Made by a program: the position numbers and the translations under genes. Below are positions 8,176 to 16,030 of a DNA stretch of 64,000 bases, one piece after another (positions within the stretch are counted from its first letter, which is position 1; the number at the start of each line of letters is the position of its first letter). Source of the stretch: Actinopolymorpha rutila (GTDB taxonomy: Bacteria; Actinomycetota; Actinomycetes; Propionibacteriales; Actinopolymorphaceae); NCBI RefSeq assembly GCF_013407855.1, contig NZ_JACBZH010000001.1, forward strand, positions 5,146,001 to 5,210,000. The letters run 5' to 3'. The notes under the pieces were generated by a model. The model ran no database searches. It saw only the letters and a list, made by a program, of their open reading frames with translations, and was not told the DNA's origin.

Positions 8176-8280
8176 ATGAGCTGGCAACCGCCTGTTGGCA
8201 GCCATCGGGACAGCTGCCCCGATGGCCGCCCGGACGCCATCTGCCCGAACGCCATCTGCCTGGACGTACGCGATGGCTGA
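8176..8280 (+). CDS. Candidate 34-residue leader ORF with Cys repeats
   Basis: An ATG 6 nt after GGGAGAAGGG opens a 34-codon frame (MSWQPPVGSHRDS...) that ends at TGA 8278-8280, just past the start codon of the GAF-ANTAR gene at 8273. Third codon positions are mostly G or C, as in real genes here. An in-frame 15-bp repeat (8234-8248 and 8249-8263) encodes DAICP and NAICL, and the peptide has three Cys. The downstream gene has no Shine-Dalgarno site of its own, so coupling through this ORF is plausible. No homolog is known to me. Confidence 0.4.
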   Translation: MSWQPPVGSHRDSCPDGRPDAICPNAICLDVRDG

Positions 8281-8995
8281 CGACCCGCTGGGCGACGCCC
8301 TGGCGGCCATCGTCGCCGAAGGTGGTGACGGGGCGCCGCTTCGGGTGTGTCACGCGGGCGTCGCGGAGTTGCCGATCGACGGCGCGGCGATCACCATGAT
8401 GACCGGCCTTGATCGCCAGGAGCCGATCTGTGCCAGCGACGAGGTCGCCGGTCGCATCGACGAATTGCAGTTCACCCTCGGCGAGGGCCCGTGCCTGGAG
8501 GCCTTCGCGTCCGGCCACCCGGTGCTGATCCCGGACCTGCAGGAGAGCGTCGACCGCCGCTGGCCGGTCTTCTCGCTGCACGCCCAGCGCACCGCTGCCC
8601 GCGGACTTTACGTACTCCCGCTGCAGCTCGGTGCGATCAAGGTCGGCGTGATGGACCTCTACAGTCTCGCGCCCGGCGATCTCCCGTTGAAGGTCCTGAC
8701 GAACGCGCTGCGCATGGCCGACGCGGCCATGTGGACGCTGCTCGACCGGCGAGGCGAGCACCAGACAGGACAGCCGGCCCACGAGGCCGAGGCGACGTAC
8801 GGGCTCACCGACCTCCCCCTTCACCGCGCGGAGATCCACCAGGCGACCGGCGTGATCCTGGCGCAGGCCGGCGTGTCCGCCGAGCAGGCCCTGGCCATGC
8901 TGCGGGCGTACGCCTTCGCCAACGAGCGCCCCATCGACGAGGTCGCCCGCGACGTCGTCGCGCGACGTCTTCGGTTCGCAGGAGGAACGTCATGA
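8273..8995 (+). CDS. GAF and ANTAR domain protein (first of a pair)
   Basis: The 240-residue protein has a GAF sensor domain (about residues 15-165; LGEGPCLEAFASGHPVLIPDL is typical) and a C-terminal ANTAR domain (about 178-238; HQATGVILAQAGVSAEQAL). ANTAR domains bind paired RNA hairpins and antiterminate transcription, and GAF-ANTAR proteins are common actinomycete stress or redox sensors. The ATG at 8273 is chosen for the start of the GAF alignment. It lacks a Shine-Dalgarno site and lies inside the end of a leader ORF. A 12-codon minicistron overlaps its stop, followed by a second GAF-ANTAR gene. Confidence 0.9.
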   Translation: MADDPLGDALAAIVAEGGDGAPLRVCHAGVAELPIDGAAITMMTGLDRQEPICASDEVAGRIDELQFTLGEGPCLEAFASGHPVLIPDLQESVDRRWPVFSLHAQRTAARGLYVLPLQLGAIKVGVMDLYSLAPGDLPLKVLTNALRMADAAMWTLLDRRGEHQTGQPAHEAEATYGLTDLPLHRAEIHQATGVILAQAGVSAEQALAMLRAYAFANERPIDEVARDVVARRLRFAGGTS

Positions 8996-9030
8996 CCAAC
9001 GGATATCCCGAGGAGGTGTTGAAGCCGTGA
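8992..9030 (+). CDS. Candidate 12-codon minicistron between the GAF-ANTAR genes
   Basis: AGGAGG lies 6 nt before an ATG at 8992 that overlaps the preceding stop (ATGA). The frame reads MTNGYPEEVLKP and ends at a TGA that overlaps the next GTG start (GTGA, 9027-9030). The Pro-Glu-Glu-Val codons themselves supply the GAGGAGG Shine-Dalgarno site for the second GAF-ANTAR gene. It looks like a coupling element rather than a functional peptide. The strong ribosome site argues that it is translated. Confidence 0.45.
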   Translation: MTNGYPEEVLKP

Positions 9031-9752
9031 ATGACGGCGACCGCAGCCGAGAACGTGAACTTGCCGAGGTCCTGGTAGCCCTTGCCGATTCCCTCGTCGA
9101 CGACTACGACGTCATCGACCTGCTCCACCGGCTGACCGACGAGTGTGTCCACCTGCTGCCGGTCGACGCCGCCGGGCTGATGCTGTCCGACCACCGCGGC
9201 ACGCTCCACCTCGTGTCCTCCTCCAGCGCACAGGCCCAGCTGCTCGAGCTGTTCCAGTTGCAGGCCGAACAGGGCCCGTGCATGGACTGCTTCCGTACGA
9301 GCCGGCAGGTGACCGTTCCCGACCTGACCGGGGAGAGCAGGTGGCCGCTGTTCGCCGAGCAGGCGTCGGCCGCCGGCTACCACGCGGTCTACGCGGTGCC
9401 GCTGCGGCTGCGCACGGAGACGATCGGAGCGCTGAACCTGTTCAACGTACAGGCCGGGCCGCTGGAGTCCGACGAGCTCCGGATCGGCCAGGCTCTGGCC
9501 GACGTCGCCACCATCGGCATCCTGCAGGAACGCGCCGTCCGTCACAACGACGTCCTGGTCATGCAACTGCGGACCGCCCTGAACAGCCGCATCGTCATCG
9601 AACAGGCCAAGGGCGTGATCTCCGAGCAGCACCGCATCGACGTGGCTGCGGCGTTCACCGTCCTGCGTGGATACGCCCGCGGCCACCGCCGCAAACTCAC
9701 GGAGGTGGCCGCCGAGGTCGTCGAGGGCAAACTGTCGATCCCTCGTACCTGA
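9027..9752 (+). CDS. GAF and ANTAR domain protein (second of a pair)
   Basis: The 241-residue paralog has a GAF domain at about residues 20-165 (EQGPCMDCFRTSRQVTVPDL) and an ANTAR domain at about 178-235 (VIEQAKGVISEQHRIDVAAAF), the latter with the textbook EQAKG motif. GTG is the start; GAGGAGG lies about 10 nt upstream inside the minicistron. The two proteins are clearly diverged, so this is an old duplication. Tandem pairs may heterodimerise or sense different signals while sharing RNA targets. It converges on the amidase gene with a 50-bp gap that holds no clear hairpin. Confidence 0.93.
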   Translation: MNDGDRSRERELAEVLVALADSLVDDYDVIDLLHRLTDECVHLLPVDAAGLMLSDHRGTLHLVSSSSAQAQLLELFQLQAEQGPCMDCFRTSRQVTVPDLTGESRWPLFAEQASAAGYHAVYAVPLRLRTETIGALNLFNVQAGPLESDELRIGQALADVATIGILQERAVRHNDVLVMQLRTALNSRIVIEQAKGVISEQHRIDVAAAFTVLRGYARGHRRKLTEVAAEVVEGKLSIPRT

Positions 9753-9802
9753 CGCTTACCGCGTAGCGGCCTGCGTGCGTGACGTTCTGCTGCGTGCGAG
9801 TC

Positions 9803-11512
9803 CTACTGCATGGTGGCGGCCACCTCGTCGGCGCTCAGCCGGCCCCGCGCCGGGTCGGCGGCACCGGCCCGGACGACTCCCCGGCCGGCCAGTGTTTCGC
9901 CGCGCCGGGCGTCCGCGGTCGAGGCCGGCGGATCCGCCGGACGCCGCCAGTGCCAGTCGGTGACCGCCTGGTAGGCAGCGGCGACCGACAACAGCCGGTC
10001 CTCGCCGTAGGGCAGCCCGCCGAGGATGGTCCCGATCGGCAACCCGGCAGCGGTGAACCCGATCGGGAACGCGATCTCGGGCAGGCCGAGAATGTCGAAC
10101 GGCACCGGCCCCGTCTGCACCACCACGTCACAGTGGTCGAAGATCTGGTCCAGAACGCGTTCCAGCAACAGCAGTTTGGCCCGCTGGCCGGTGAGGAACT
10201 CGTTTCCGCCCAGCAGCGCACCCTGCAGCCAGCCCAGCACCGACACCCCGAAGCCGCGCAGGTCGTCACGCAGGTAGGGCATGAACGGCTCGCTGCGTTC
10301 AGGCAGCCGGACGTTGTTGAACTCGTTGCCGGTGAGCAGGTCCCACTCGTCGGGGAACGGCACGTCCACCAGCCGCGCGCCTGGGATCGATGCCAGCTTC
10401 GTCAAGTACGCCTTGCGCGCGTTCGCCGTCTCCGAGGTCCCGTCGGCGAAGCCGGGCAGGACGCCGATCCTCGTCTGCCACCGCAAGCTCACCTTGCCCC
10501 CGCGGCGCACCGGACTGGCGGCGGTGATCAGGTCGGGCACCGGCGGAAGCCCCTGCGTACGCGGGTCCTGCGGGTCCTCCCCCGCCATCGCGGTGAGCAT
10601 GATGGCCGCGTCCTTGGCGTCGCGCGCCAGCGGTCCGGGATGGTCCCGGGTGTAGGTGAGCGGGATGATGCCGTGCAGCGACACCCTGCCCATGGTCGGC
10701 TTGAGGCCGGTGAGGTTCTGCGCGTTCGACGGTGCGGTGATGGAGCCGCCGGTCTGGGTACCCGTACCCGACGTCACCATCCGTCCGGCGACCGCGGTCG
10801 CGGTGCCGGTGGAGGAGCCGCCGGGGTCGACGCGCGGGTTGGTCGGCGCCCAGGCGTTGACCGTGGTGACCACACCCGCGGGCGTGGTCGCACGGGTGGT
10901 CGCCAGCGGGCCCATCTGGGTCTTGCCCAGCACGATCGCGCCGTTCCCGGTCAGCCGGGCCACCGGCGTCGCGTCGTACGGCGGAACGAAATCCTCGAAC
11001 AGGAAGGAGTTCGCCGTGGTGGGCACGTCCCGGGTGTAGTAGTTGTCCTTGATCGCCAGCGGAATCCCGTGCAGCGGGCCCAGGTGCCGCGACCTTCCCG
11101 CGGTTCGCGCGGCCGCCATTGCCTGGCTGACCAAAACCACGTTGAACGCCTGGTAGGTCGGGTCGAAGGTGCCGATGCGGGCGAGGTAGGCCTCCAGGAG
11201 TCGTTCCGGGGTGAGCCTGCGCGCCCTGATCATCCAGGCCGCCTCGCCCAGGGTGAGTTCGGTCGGGTCGGCCAACACCTGCGGGCGCGGGCGGACGTAG
11301 GCGTTCGGCTGGTCGAGGTTCGGGTCGGGCCGGCCGGGTGGCCTGCGGGTGGACGTGAGGCCGGTCGCCGCGGTCGTCGCTGTCGTTGCCGAAGCGGTCG
11401 AGGGCAGGGCGACGGCGCCCATCGCACCGGCGGTGCCGGCCGCGGCCAGGGCGGCGGAACGGGCCAGGAACGCCCGGCGGTCCACGCGCCGGTCGACGGG
11501 CTCGTTCGCCAT
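9803..11512 (-). CDS. Tat-exported amidase (amidase signature family)
   Basis: The 569-residue protein starts with a twin-arginine signal (DRRAFLARSAALAAAGTAG, residues 11-29). The amidase signature follows with Lys155 (GIPLAIKDN), Ser233/234 (PGGSSTG) and nucleophile Ser257 (TQTGGSITAPSN), the Ser-cisSer-Lys triad. It should hydrolyse an amide outside the cytoplasm; the substrate is unknown. The length exceeds cytoplasmic amidases because of the signal and a C-terminal extension. The ATG shares one base with the stop of the small upstream gene (TGATG), implying coupling, so longer upstream starts were rejected. Confidence 0.93.
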   Translation of the reverse strand: MANEPVDRRVDRRAFLARSAALAAAGTAGAMGAVALPSTASATTATTAATGLTSTRRPPGRPDPNLDQPNAYVRPRPQVLADPTELTLGEAAWMIRARRLTPERLLEAYLARIGTFDPTYQAFNVVLVSQAMAAARTAGRSRHLGPLHGIPLAIKDNYYTRDVPTTANSFLFEDFVPPYDATPVARLTGNGAIVLGKTQMGPLATTRATTPAGVVTTVNAWAPTNPRVDPGGSSTGTATAVAGRMVTSGTGTQTGGSITAPSNAQNLTGLKPTMGRVSLHGIIPLTYTRDHPGPLARDAKDAAIMLTAMAGEDPQDPRTQGLPPVPDLITAASPVRRGGKVSLRWQTRIGVLPGFADGTSETANARKAYLTKLASIPGARLVDVPFPDEWDLLTGNEFNNVRLPERSEPFMPYLRDDLRGFGVSVLGWLQGALLGGNEFLTGQRAKLLLLERVLDQIFDHCDVVVQTGPVPFDILGLPEIAFPIGFTAAGLPIGTILGGLPYGEDRLLSVAAAYQAVTDWHWRRPADPPASTADARRGETLAGRGVVRAGAADPARGRLSADEVAATMQ

Positions 11513-11811
11513 CACTGCCGCCATTCCGTGCTGATCGAGGGGTAGAGCATCGGGGCGTGCTGCTGCGACAACGCGTCCGCGGTGTCCGCGTCGGTGGCCG
11601 TCGGCGCCGGAAGCTGGTAGCCGGCAAGCGTTCCGACGGTTCCCCGGACGAACGAACGCAACGACGCCAGTGCGGCGTCCCGGCCGGGTGCGCCGGTCTG
11701 CGGGTCCGCGTCGGTGCCGGCCGGAAGCTGGTCGAGGTCGATGCCCAGCGACGCGAGCCGGGCGCGGATCATCACGTCCAACTCGGCGTCGGTCGGTGGG
11801 GTGGGTGGCAT
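11512..11811 (-). CDS. Small hypothetical protein coupled to the amidase
   Basis: The 99-residue protein begins MPPTPPTDAELDVMIRARLASLGIDLDQLP. It has Asp/Ala-rich helical stretches and a C-terminal LSQQHAPMLYPS. AGGAGAGCC directly precedes the ATG. Its stop overlaps the amidase start, so the two are one transcript. It has no signal peptide, although its partner is exported. A role as a chaperone or regulator of the amidase is a guess; I do not recognise a family. Confidence 0.75.
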   Translation of the reverse strand: MPPTPPTDAELDVMIRARLASLGIDLDQLPAGTDADPQTGAPGRDAALASLRSFVRGTVGTLAGYQLPAPTATDADTADALSQQHAPMLYPSISTEWRQ

Positions 11812-11855
11812 GGCTCTCCTTCGAGGGCGGGGATGCGAAACCAACTTTCGGGGTC

Positions 11856-11872
11856 ACCTGTGTCCGACAGGT
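11856..11872. promoter_or_regulatory. Inverted repeat upstream of the amidase operon
   Basis: ACCTGT (11856-11861) and ACAGGT (11867-11872) are perfect 6-bp arms with spacer GTCCG, about 45 bp upstream of the small-gene start at 11811. The position suits a repressor operator, possibly of the GntR or TetR type. Confidence 0.45.
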
Positions 11873-11912
11873 AACACGCCGATCTCCCGCCCGTGAAGGC
11901 GATCACCACCGA

Positions 11913-12443
11913 TCACACCGTCCGACCCCGGTCGTGCCCTTCCTCGAAGACGACGAGCACCTCGCCCGTGGTGGCGTCCACGACAGCGGTGCCGTCGAAC
12001 CGCATCTGCTGCCGCACGGCCTGGCGTTCGGCCCTGGTCATGGACACCGGGCCGTGGACCTCCGCATCGATGTCGCGCCAGGTGAGCACCCACACCAGCC
12101 GGTGGGTGAACGGCCCGGTCGGCCGGCCCGGGTCGCCGACGTCGACCGAACCCGTCGTGCTGGCGAGCATCACCTCGGCGCGTGGGCGCCGAGGTGGTTG
12201 CCAGGTCGCTCCACCCTGGCTTTGTTCGTACGCCTGAACCGCGTCGCTTCCCGACAGTGTGGGAACGGTCCCAGCCGGCGCGGGAACAAGCTCGAGCCCC
12301 AGCTCCGGGTAGCTCCGCGCGGCTGCCTTTCGGTGCAGGGCGTCGCCGGCGGCCGCGGTGGTCACGCCGACAGCGGGAACCACCGCCACTGCGGCCGCAC
12401 CGGCCAGCAACAGGTTGCGCCGCGCGACGCGTCCCACGCTCAT
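11913..12443 (-). CDS. Secreted or anchored hypothetical protein
   Basis: The 176-residue protein has an N-terminal twin-arginine-like signal or anchor (ARRNLLLAGAAAVAVVPAVGV, within residues 7-28). A mature part of about 145 residues follows, with a beta-rich end (RLVWVLTWRDID, then TAVVDATTGEVLVVFEEG) that resembles a PepSY-like or lipocalin-size sandwich, without a confident match. The ATG at 12443 is chosen because the signal begins there; a perfect 15-bp palindrome sits directly before it. It is divergent from the GNAT gene. Function is unknown. Confidence 0.75.
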   Translation of the reverse strand: MSVGRVARRNLLLAGAAAVAVVPAVGVTTAAAGDALHRKAAARSYPELGLELVPAPAGTVPTLSGSDAVQAYEQSQGGATWQPPRRPRAEVMLASTTGSVDVGDPGRPTGPFTHRLVWVLTWRDIDAEVHGPVSMTRAERQAVRQQMRFDGTAVVDATTGEVLVVFEEGHDRGRTV

Positions 12444-12458
12444 GCGCACAGTGTGCGC
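12444..12458. promoter_or_regulatory. Perfect 15-bp palindrome abutting a start codon
   Basis: GCGCACA and TGTGCGC are perfect 7-bp arms around a single G. The palindrome abuts the ATG of the minus-strand gene at 12443, so it could be an operator or a leader hairpin hiding the start. Confidence 0.45.
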
Positions 12459-12565
12459 CCCTCCCGATCCGAAGGCGAACCGCCGGCCGCTGGCCTGCAG
12501 GTCCCACGCCGCCGGGACAGGCTTCGCCGGTGACGGATGACCGTCCACCTCGGCAGACTGACCGC

Positions 12566-13114
12566 ATGGCGATCGGCATCCGCGAAGCGCGGGAAACGGA
12601 CGCGGCCCGGGTCACGCGGATCTACGTCGAGTCGTGGAACTCCGGGTTCGGTGACCTGATGGGCATGATCAGGCTCGACGAAGCCCGGATCCGACGCTGG
12701 GAGCACGACCTCACGGCTGGCCCGACCCGCTGGTGGGTCGCGGAGACCCCCGAGGATGCGGTCGAGGTCGCGGTCGCGGATGCCACGGGAGCCGGGCGGA
12801 TCGTCGGGATGGTCGGAGTCGGCCCCAGCCGTGACCCGGTCGACCCGGACCTCGGCGAACTCGACACGATCGCCGTCGACCCCACCTTCTGGCGCGGCGG
12901 CGTCGGGACCGTGCTGATGCACACGGCGCTCCGCTCGCTGGCGGAGTCCGGGTACCGCGAGGCGGTGCTGTGGACGGTCACCGGATACACCCGCGGCCAG
13001 GCGTTCTACGAGGCGACGGGCTGGCGCCGCGACGGGGGCACCCGCGACTGCGGACGCCAGCTCTCGTTCCGGCACAGCCTCCGCGACGTCGAGGTGGACC
13101 CGCGGCGGAAGTAG
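12566..13114 (+). CDS. GNAT-family N-acetyltransferase
   Basis: The 182-residue protein has the GNAT fold: an N-terminal strand-helix (IREARETDAARVTRIYVESW), a central strand (LDTIAVDPTFWRGGVGTVLM, residues about 97-116) with the acetyl-CoA loop RGGVGT, and the C-terminal YTRGQAFYEATGW. It transfers an acetyl group from acetyl-CoA to an unknown amine. No Shine-Dalgarno site precedes the ATG, so a leaderless transcript is possible. It is divergent from the secreted-protein gene. The substrate cannot be inferred from context. Confidence 0.92.
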   Translation: MAIGIREARETDAARVTRIYVESWNSGFGDLMGMIRLDEARIRRWEHDLTAGPTRWWVAETPEDAVEVAVADATGAGRIVGMVGVGPSRDPVDPDLGELDTIAVDPTFWRGGVGTVLMHTALRSLAESGYREAVLWTVTGYTRGQAFYEATGWRRDGGTRDCGRQLSFRHSLRDVEVDPRRK

Positions 13115-13135
13115 GCAGCCGGAGCGAACTCGGGC

Positions 13136-13166
13136 TTGACCTTGACGTGCGGGTCAGGGGTTAGGA
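13136..13166 (+). promoter_or_regulatory. MerR-type promoter with 19-bp spacer and dyad
   Basis: TTGACC (13136-13141) and TTAGGA (13161-13166) are 19 bp apart, the overlong spacing typical of MerR-activated promoters. Inside the spacer CCTTGAC (13140-13146) and GTCAGGG (13153-13159) form a near-perfect dyad around 6 nt. It drives the oxidoreductase gene at 13252, and the MerR gene at 14353 is the obvious regulator. Confidence 0.6.
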
Positions 13167-13251
13167 CAGAGCCCGAAGCACGCCCTGGCGTCTGGGCGCG
13201 GGTGACCCACCCGTCCACCGGCGCCTGCTGACCGCACCCGAGGAGCCGTCC

Positions 13252-14317
13252 GTGACCAGCCCTTCCCAGCCCACACCCACGTCCACGTCCACGCCGCCTC
13301 GTACGTCACGCGAGGTCCGGCTCGTCTCCGTACCCGACACACTTCCGCGCCCCGAGAACCTGGCCGTCGTCGAGACACCGGTCCCGGAGCCCGCCGCCGG
13401 CGAGGTGCTGCTGCGCAACCGGTTCTTCCACGTCTTCCCCGCCCTGCGCTCGGTGATGGGCGACGGCGTGCAGGACGCGCCGCTGCCTCCCCTGCGGCCG
13501 GGCGACACGTTGTTCGGCGCGGCGATCGGGGAGGTGGTCTCCGCACCGGCCGGCAGCACCCTGCGCCCGGGTGACCTGGTGTCGCACTGGCATGGCTGGC
13601 GGGAGTACGCGGTCGTACCCGCGTCCGAGTGCGTCCCGCTGGGCGACGGTCTTCCCGACCCGGCGGCCCACCTGTCGCAGGGATCGACGGCCTACGACGC
13701 GCTCACCGACGGGGCCGACGTACGACCTGGCGACACCGTGTTCGTCTCCGGCGCGGCCGGCTCGCTGGGCTCGATGGCCGGCCAGCTCGCCCGCCTCCTC
13801 GGGGCGGGCCGGGTCGTCGGAAGTACCAGCACGCGGGCGAAGGCCGACCGGCTCGTCGCGGAGCTCGGCTACGACGCCGTCCTGCTCCGGGGCCGCGACG
13901 ACGACCCGATCGCCGACCAACTGGCCAAGGCCGCGCCGGACGGAATCGACGTCTTCTTCGACAACGTGGGCGGCGAACAACTGCGGGCGGCGGTGGCGGC
14001 GGCCCGCCCGGGAGCACGGTTCGTCCTCGTCGGCGCGCTGTCCGGGCAGCTCTCACCGGTCAGGCCCAGTCCCCACGCGCCGGTGGAGATCGACTCGTTC
14101 GCGGTGATCCTCAAGCGCCTGCGGATCCGCGGGTTCAGCGGCGCTGGACTCCGCGCCGTCGGCACGGGCGGAATGGACCGAACGGTTCGCCGGGTGGCTG
14201 CGGGCCGGGGACATCACCTTCCCCCACGTTCGGATCCAGGGCATCGAAAACGCTCCGCAGGCGTTGTACGACGCGGCAGCAGGCAAGCACCTGGGCACTG
14301 TGATCGTGGCGTTGTAG
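13252..14317 (+). pseudogene. NADP-dependent oxidoreductase (MDR/CurA type), frameshifted
   Basis: GTG after GAGGAG opens a zinc-less medium-chain reductase: an N-terminal GroES-like part, then the nucleotide fold with VSGAAGSLGSMAGQL near residue 165 and FFDNVGGEQL near 237. Family resemblance is good up to IRGFSG (about residue 300). There the continuing homology (ALDSAPSARAEWTERFAGW, on to GKHLGTVIVAL) lies in the +1 frame and ends at TAG 14315. One extra base around 14133-14142 would explain it. In the original frame translation would read through into the downstream MerR gene. It is a sequencing error or a recent inactivation. The promoter is MerR-type. Confidence 0.8.
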
Positions 14318-14352
14318 GTGCCGCGGACGCCCAAGATCTCGACGGAGGAGCC

Positions 14353-14736
14353 ATGCGAATCGGCGACGCGGCCGCGGCGGCGGGCACCACGGCACGGGCA
14401 CTGCGCTTCTACGAACAACGCGGGCTGCTCCCCGCGCCGACCCGGACGATGGCCGGGTACCGCGAGTACACCAGCCGCGACGTTTCCCGGGTACGGCTCG
14501 TCCGGGAACTGCTCGCCCTGGGCCTGACCGTGGAGGACGTGCGCGGCTGCGCGGACTGGCTGGACGAGTGCGCGGCCGACGGTCTGCCGAAGCGGTGCGC
14601 GGCGACCGCGGCGACCAGCGAGCGGGCCGGGATCGCCGAACGCCGGCTGGCCGCGCTGGACGCCGAGATCGCCCGGCTCACCGAGACCCGCGACCGGCTG
14701 GCGGCGCGGATGAACACGAGCGCCCCGGTCGGGTAG
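14353..14736 (+). CDS. MerR-family regulator, likely controls the adjacent oxidoreductase
   Basis: The 127-residue protein has a MerR winged helix (MRIGDAAAAAGTTARALRFYEQRGLLP) and a dimerising coiled coil to the C-terminus (RLAALDAEIARLTETRDRLAAR). Two Cys (ADWLDECAADGLPKRC) are near residues 80-90 and could sense a reactive ligand. GGAGGAG lies just before the ATG. It sits 35 bp downstream of the oxidoreductase, whose promoter has a 19-bp spacer with a dyad, so a quinone- or aldehyde-responsive circuit is plausible. Confidence 0.93.
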   Translation: MRIGDAAAAAGTTARALRFYEQRGLLPAPTRTMAGYREYTSRDVSRVRLVRELLALGLTVEDVRGCADWLDECAADGLPKRCAATAATSERAGIAERRLAALDAEIARLTETRDRLAARMNTSAPVG

Positions 14737-14792
14737 GCCTACGGGGCGTCCGCTGGCGACGTCCGCGCCGTCGCCAGCCGAAAATCGCTGAA

Positions 14793-14828
14793 CTACTACG
14801 ACAGCCGATGTATCGTACAGCGTAGTAG
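14793..14828. promoter_or_regulatory. Inverted repeat upstream of padR-like gene
   Basis: CTACTACG (14793-14800) and CGTAGTAG (14821-14828) are perfect 8-bp arms 20 bp apart, enclosing the smaller palindrome TGTA-TCG-TACA (14809-14819). PadR regulators bind ATGTAT-type dyads in their own promoters. TATCGT (14811-14816) could be the -10 box within the site. Confidence 0.6.
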
Positions 14829-14858
14829 AGCGACTGGCGGGACGGCGGAGGAGGAACG

Positions 14859-15161
14859 GTGGCACCGGAGACCGACGCGGGAGTACTCGTGCTGACCAGC
14901 CTCGCCGGAGGCGAGAAGCACGGGTACGCGATCACCCAGGACATCGCCGAGCGGGTGGGGGTGACGCTCGGCCCGGGCACGCTGTACGGCGTACTCGCGC
15001 GGCTGGAGGAGGGCGGCCTGATCGAGGCGCTGCCGGCCCAGGCCCGGCGCCGCCCCTACCGCCTCACCCCGGCCGGGGCGGAGGCGCTCACCGAGCAGCT
15101 ACGCCAGATGCGGCTCGTCGCCGACCTGGGCACCCGCCGGCTGCGGACGGCCGCGACGTGA
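14859..15161 (+). CDS. PadR-family transcriptional regulator
   Basis: This short PadR protein has 100 residues: a winged helix with LTSLAGGEKHGYAITQDI near residue 12, then TLYGVLARLEEGGLIEAL near 44, and YRLTPAGAEAL near 67. GTG after GGAGGAGG is the start. PadR proteins repress, usually with a dyad in their own promoter, as seen upstream here. The stop overlaps the GTG of the membrane-protein gene (GTGA), a classic PadR plus membrane-partner pair. The ligand is unknown. Confidence 0.94.
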   Translation: MAPETDAGVLVLTSLAGGEKHGYAITQDIAERVGVTLGPGTLYGVLARLEEGGLIEALPAQARRRPYRLTPAGAEALTEQLRQMRLVADLGTRRLRTAAT

Positions 15162-16030
15162 GCTGCCGGAGACGGGCCGCGGCGTTGGTCGCGCTGTATC
15201 CACCGGCCTGGCGCGATCGGTACGGCCAGGAGTTCGTGGCGCTCCTGGAGGACACCGGCGTCCAGCTCCGCCAGGTCCTGGACGTCCTTCCGGCGGCGGC
15301 GAGGGCTTGGATCCGACCGGCCGCCCACCTGCACGACCGCGCCGCGCGGATGCGGGCCAGCGTCACTGCGACGTTGTTCGCCTGGGTCACGGTCGTCGCC
15401 GGCGCCGTCGTCTTCGGCCAACTGCACGACGATCCCGCGCCGGGGTTCCCGGCCGGCGGCGGACTGCGTGCGCTGTCCGTCGCCTGCGCCGTGGCGTCCG
15501 CGTCACTGGTGGTGCTGGGCGGGATGCCGCTGGCGGGAGCTGTCGTACGCGCCAGCGGCCGCCGGGTCCGGACCATTGCAGCTCTGGGCGTACCCGTCGT
15601 CGCGGCGGCCGGCTTCCTCACCCTCGCGGCGGCGGTCACCCGACTCGTCCCGCACTCTCCACGGCCGGGCACGGGAGTCGGCGCGACGTGGTTTCTCGCG
15701 TTGACCGCGGTGGGTTGCGCGGCGGCGCTCGCCGCGGCGGCCGGACCGGCGTCGGCCCTTCGACGTACACCGGTGGCCGGGCGACCGCTCGTGCTGGCGC
15801 TGGCTGCCGGGGCAGGCGCCACCGTCCTGATCGCTACCGCGACCACCAGCGGCCTGGCCGCCGTGCTCGTCCCAGCCGCCGTCTGGCCGTCGACCCCGGG
15901 CGACCTGCCCACTACCCTCCTCGCGTACGGCGCAGGGATGGCACTGACGCTGGTGGTGGCGGCGACCTCCTGCGTGCGGGGTCTGCGAGCCGCCGCGTCG
16001 AGCCCCGGGAGTGGTCGTGGCCAGGGCTGA
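15158..16030 (+). CDS. Membrane protein paired with PadR regulator
   Basis: The 290-residue protein starts with a soluble segment (ALVALYPPAWRDRYGQEFVALLEDT), a hallmark of actinomycete proteins encoded next to PadR regulators. About six transmembrane helices follow between residues 65 and 275. It is coupled to padR by a 4-nt overlap and overlaps the next hydrolase gene by about 14 bp, so all three form an operon. The family is widespread but its function is uncharacterised; a role as efflux or sensor partner of PadR is inference. Confidence 0.85.
   Translation: MSCRRRAAALVALYPPAWRDRYGQEFVALLEDTGVQLRQVLDVLPAAARAWIRPAAHLHDRAARMRASVTATLFAWVTVVAGAVVFGQLHDDPAPGFPAGGGLRALSVACAVASASLVVLGGMPLAGAVVRASGRRVRTIAALGVPVVAAAGFLTLAAAVTRLVPHSPRPGTGVGATWFLALTAVGCAAALAAAAGPASALRRTPVAGRPLVLALAAGAGATVLIATATTSGLAAVLVPAAVWPSTPGDLPTTLLAYGAGMALTLVVAATSCVRGLRAAASSPGSGRGQG

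Noticed and set aside
14130-14145. Programmed frameshift in the oxidoreductase
   Set aside because: No slippery heptamer or following structure is visible; mutation or sequencing error is simpler.
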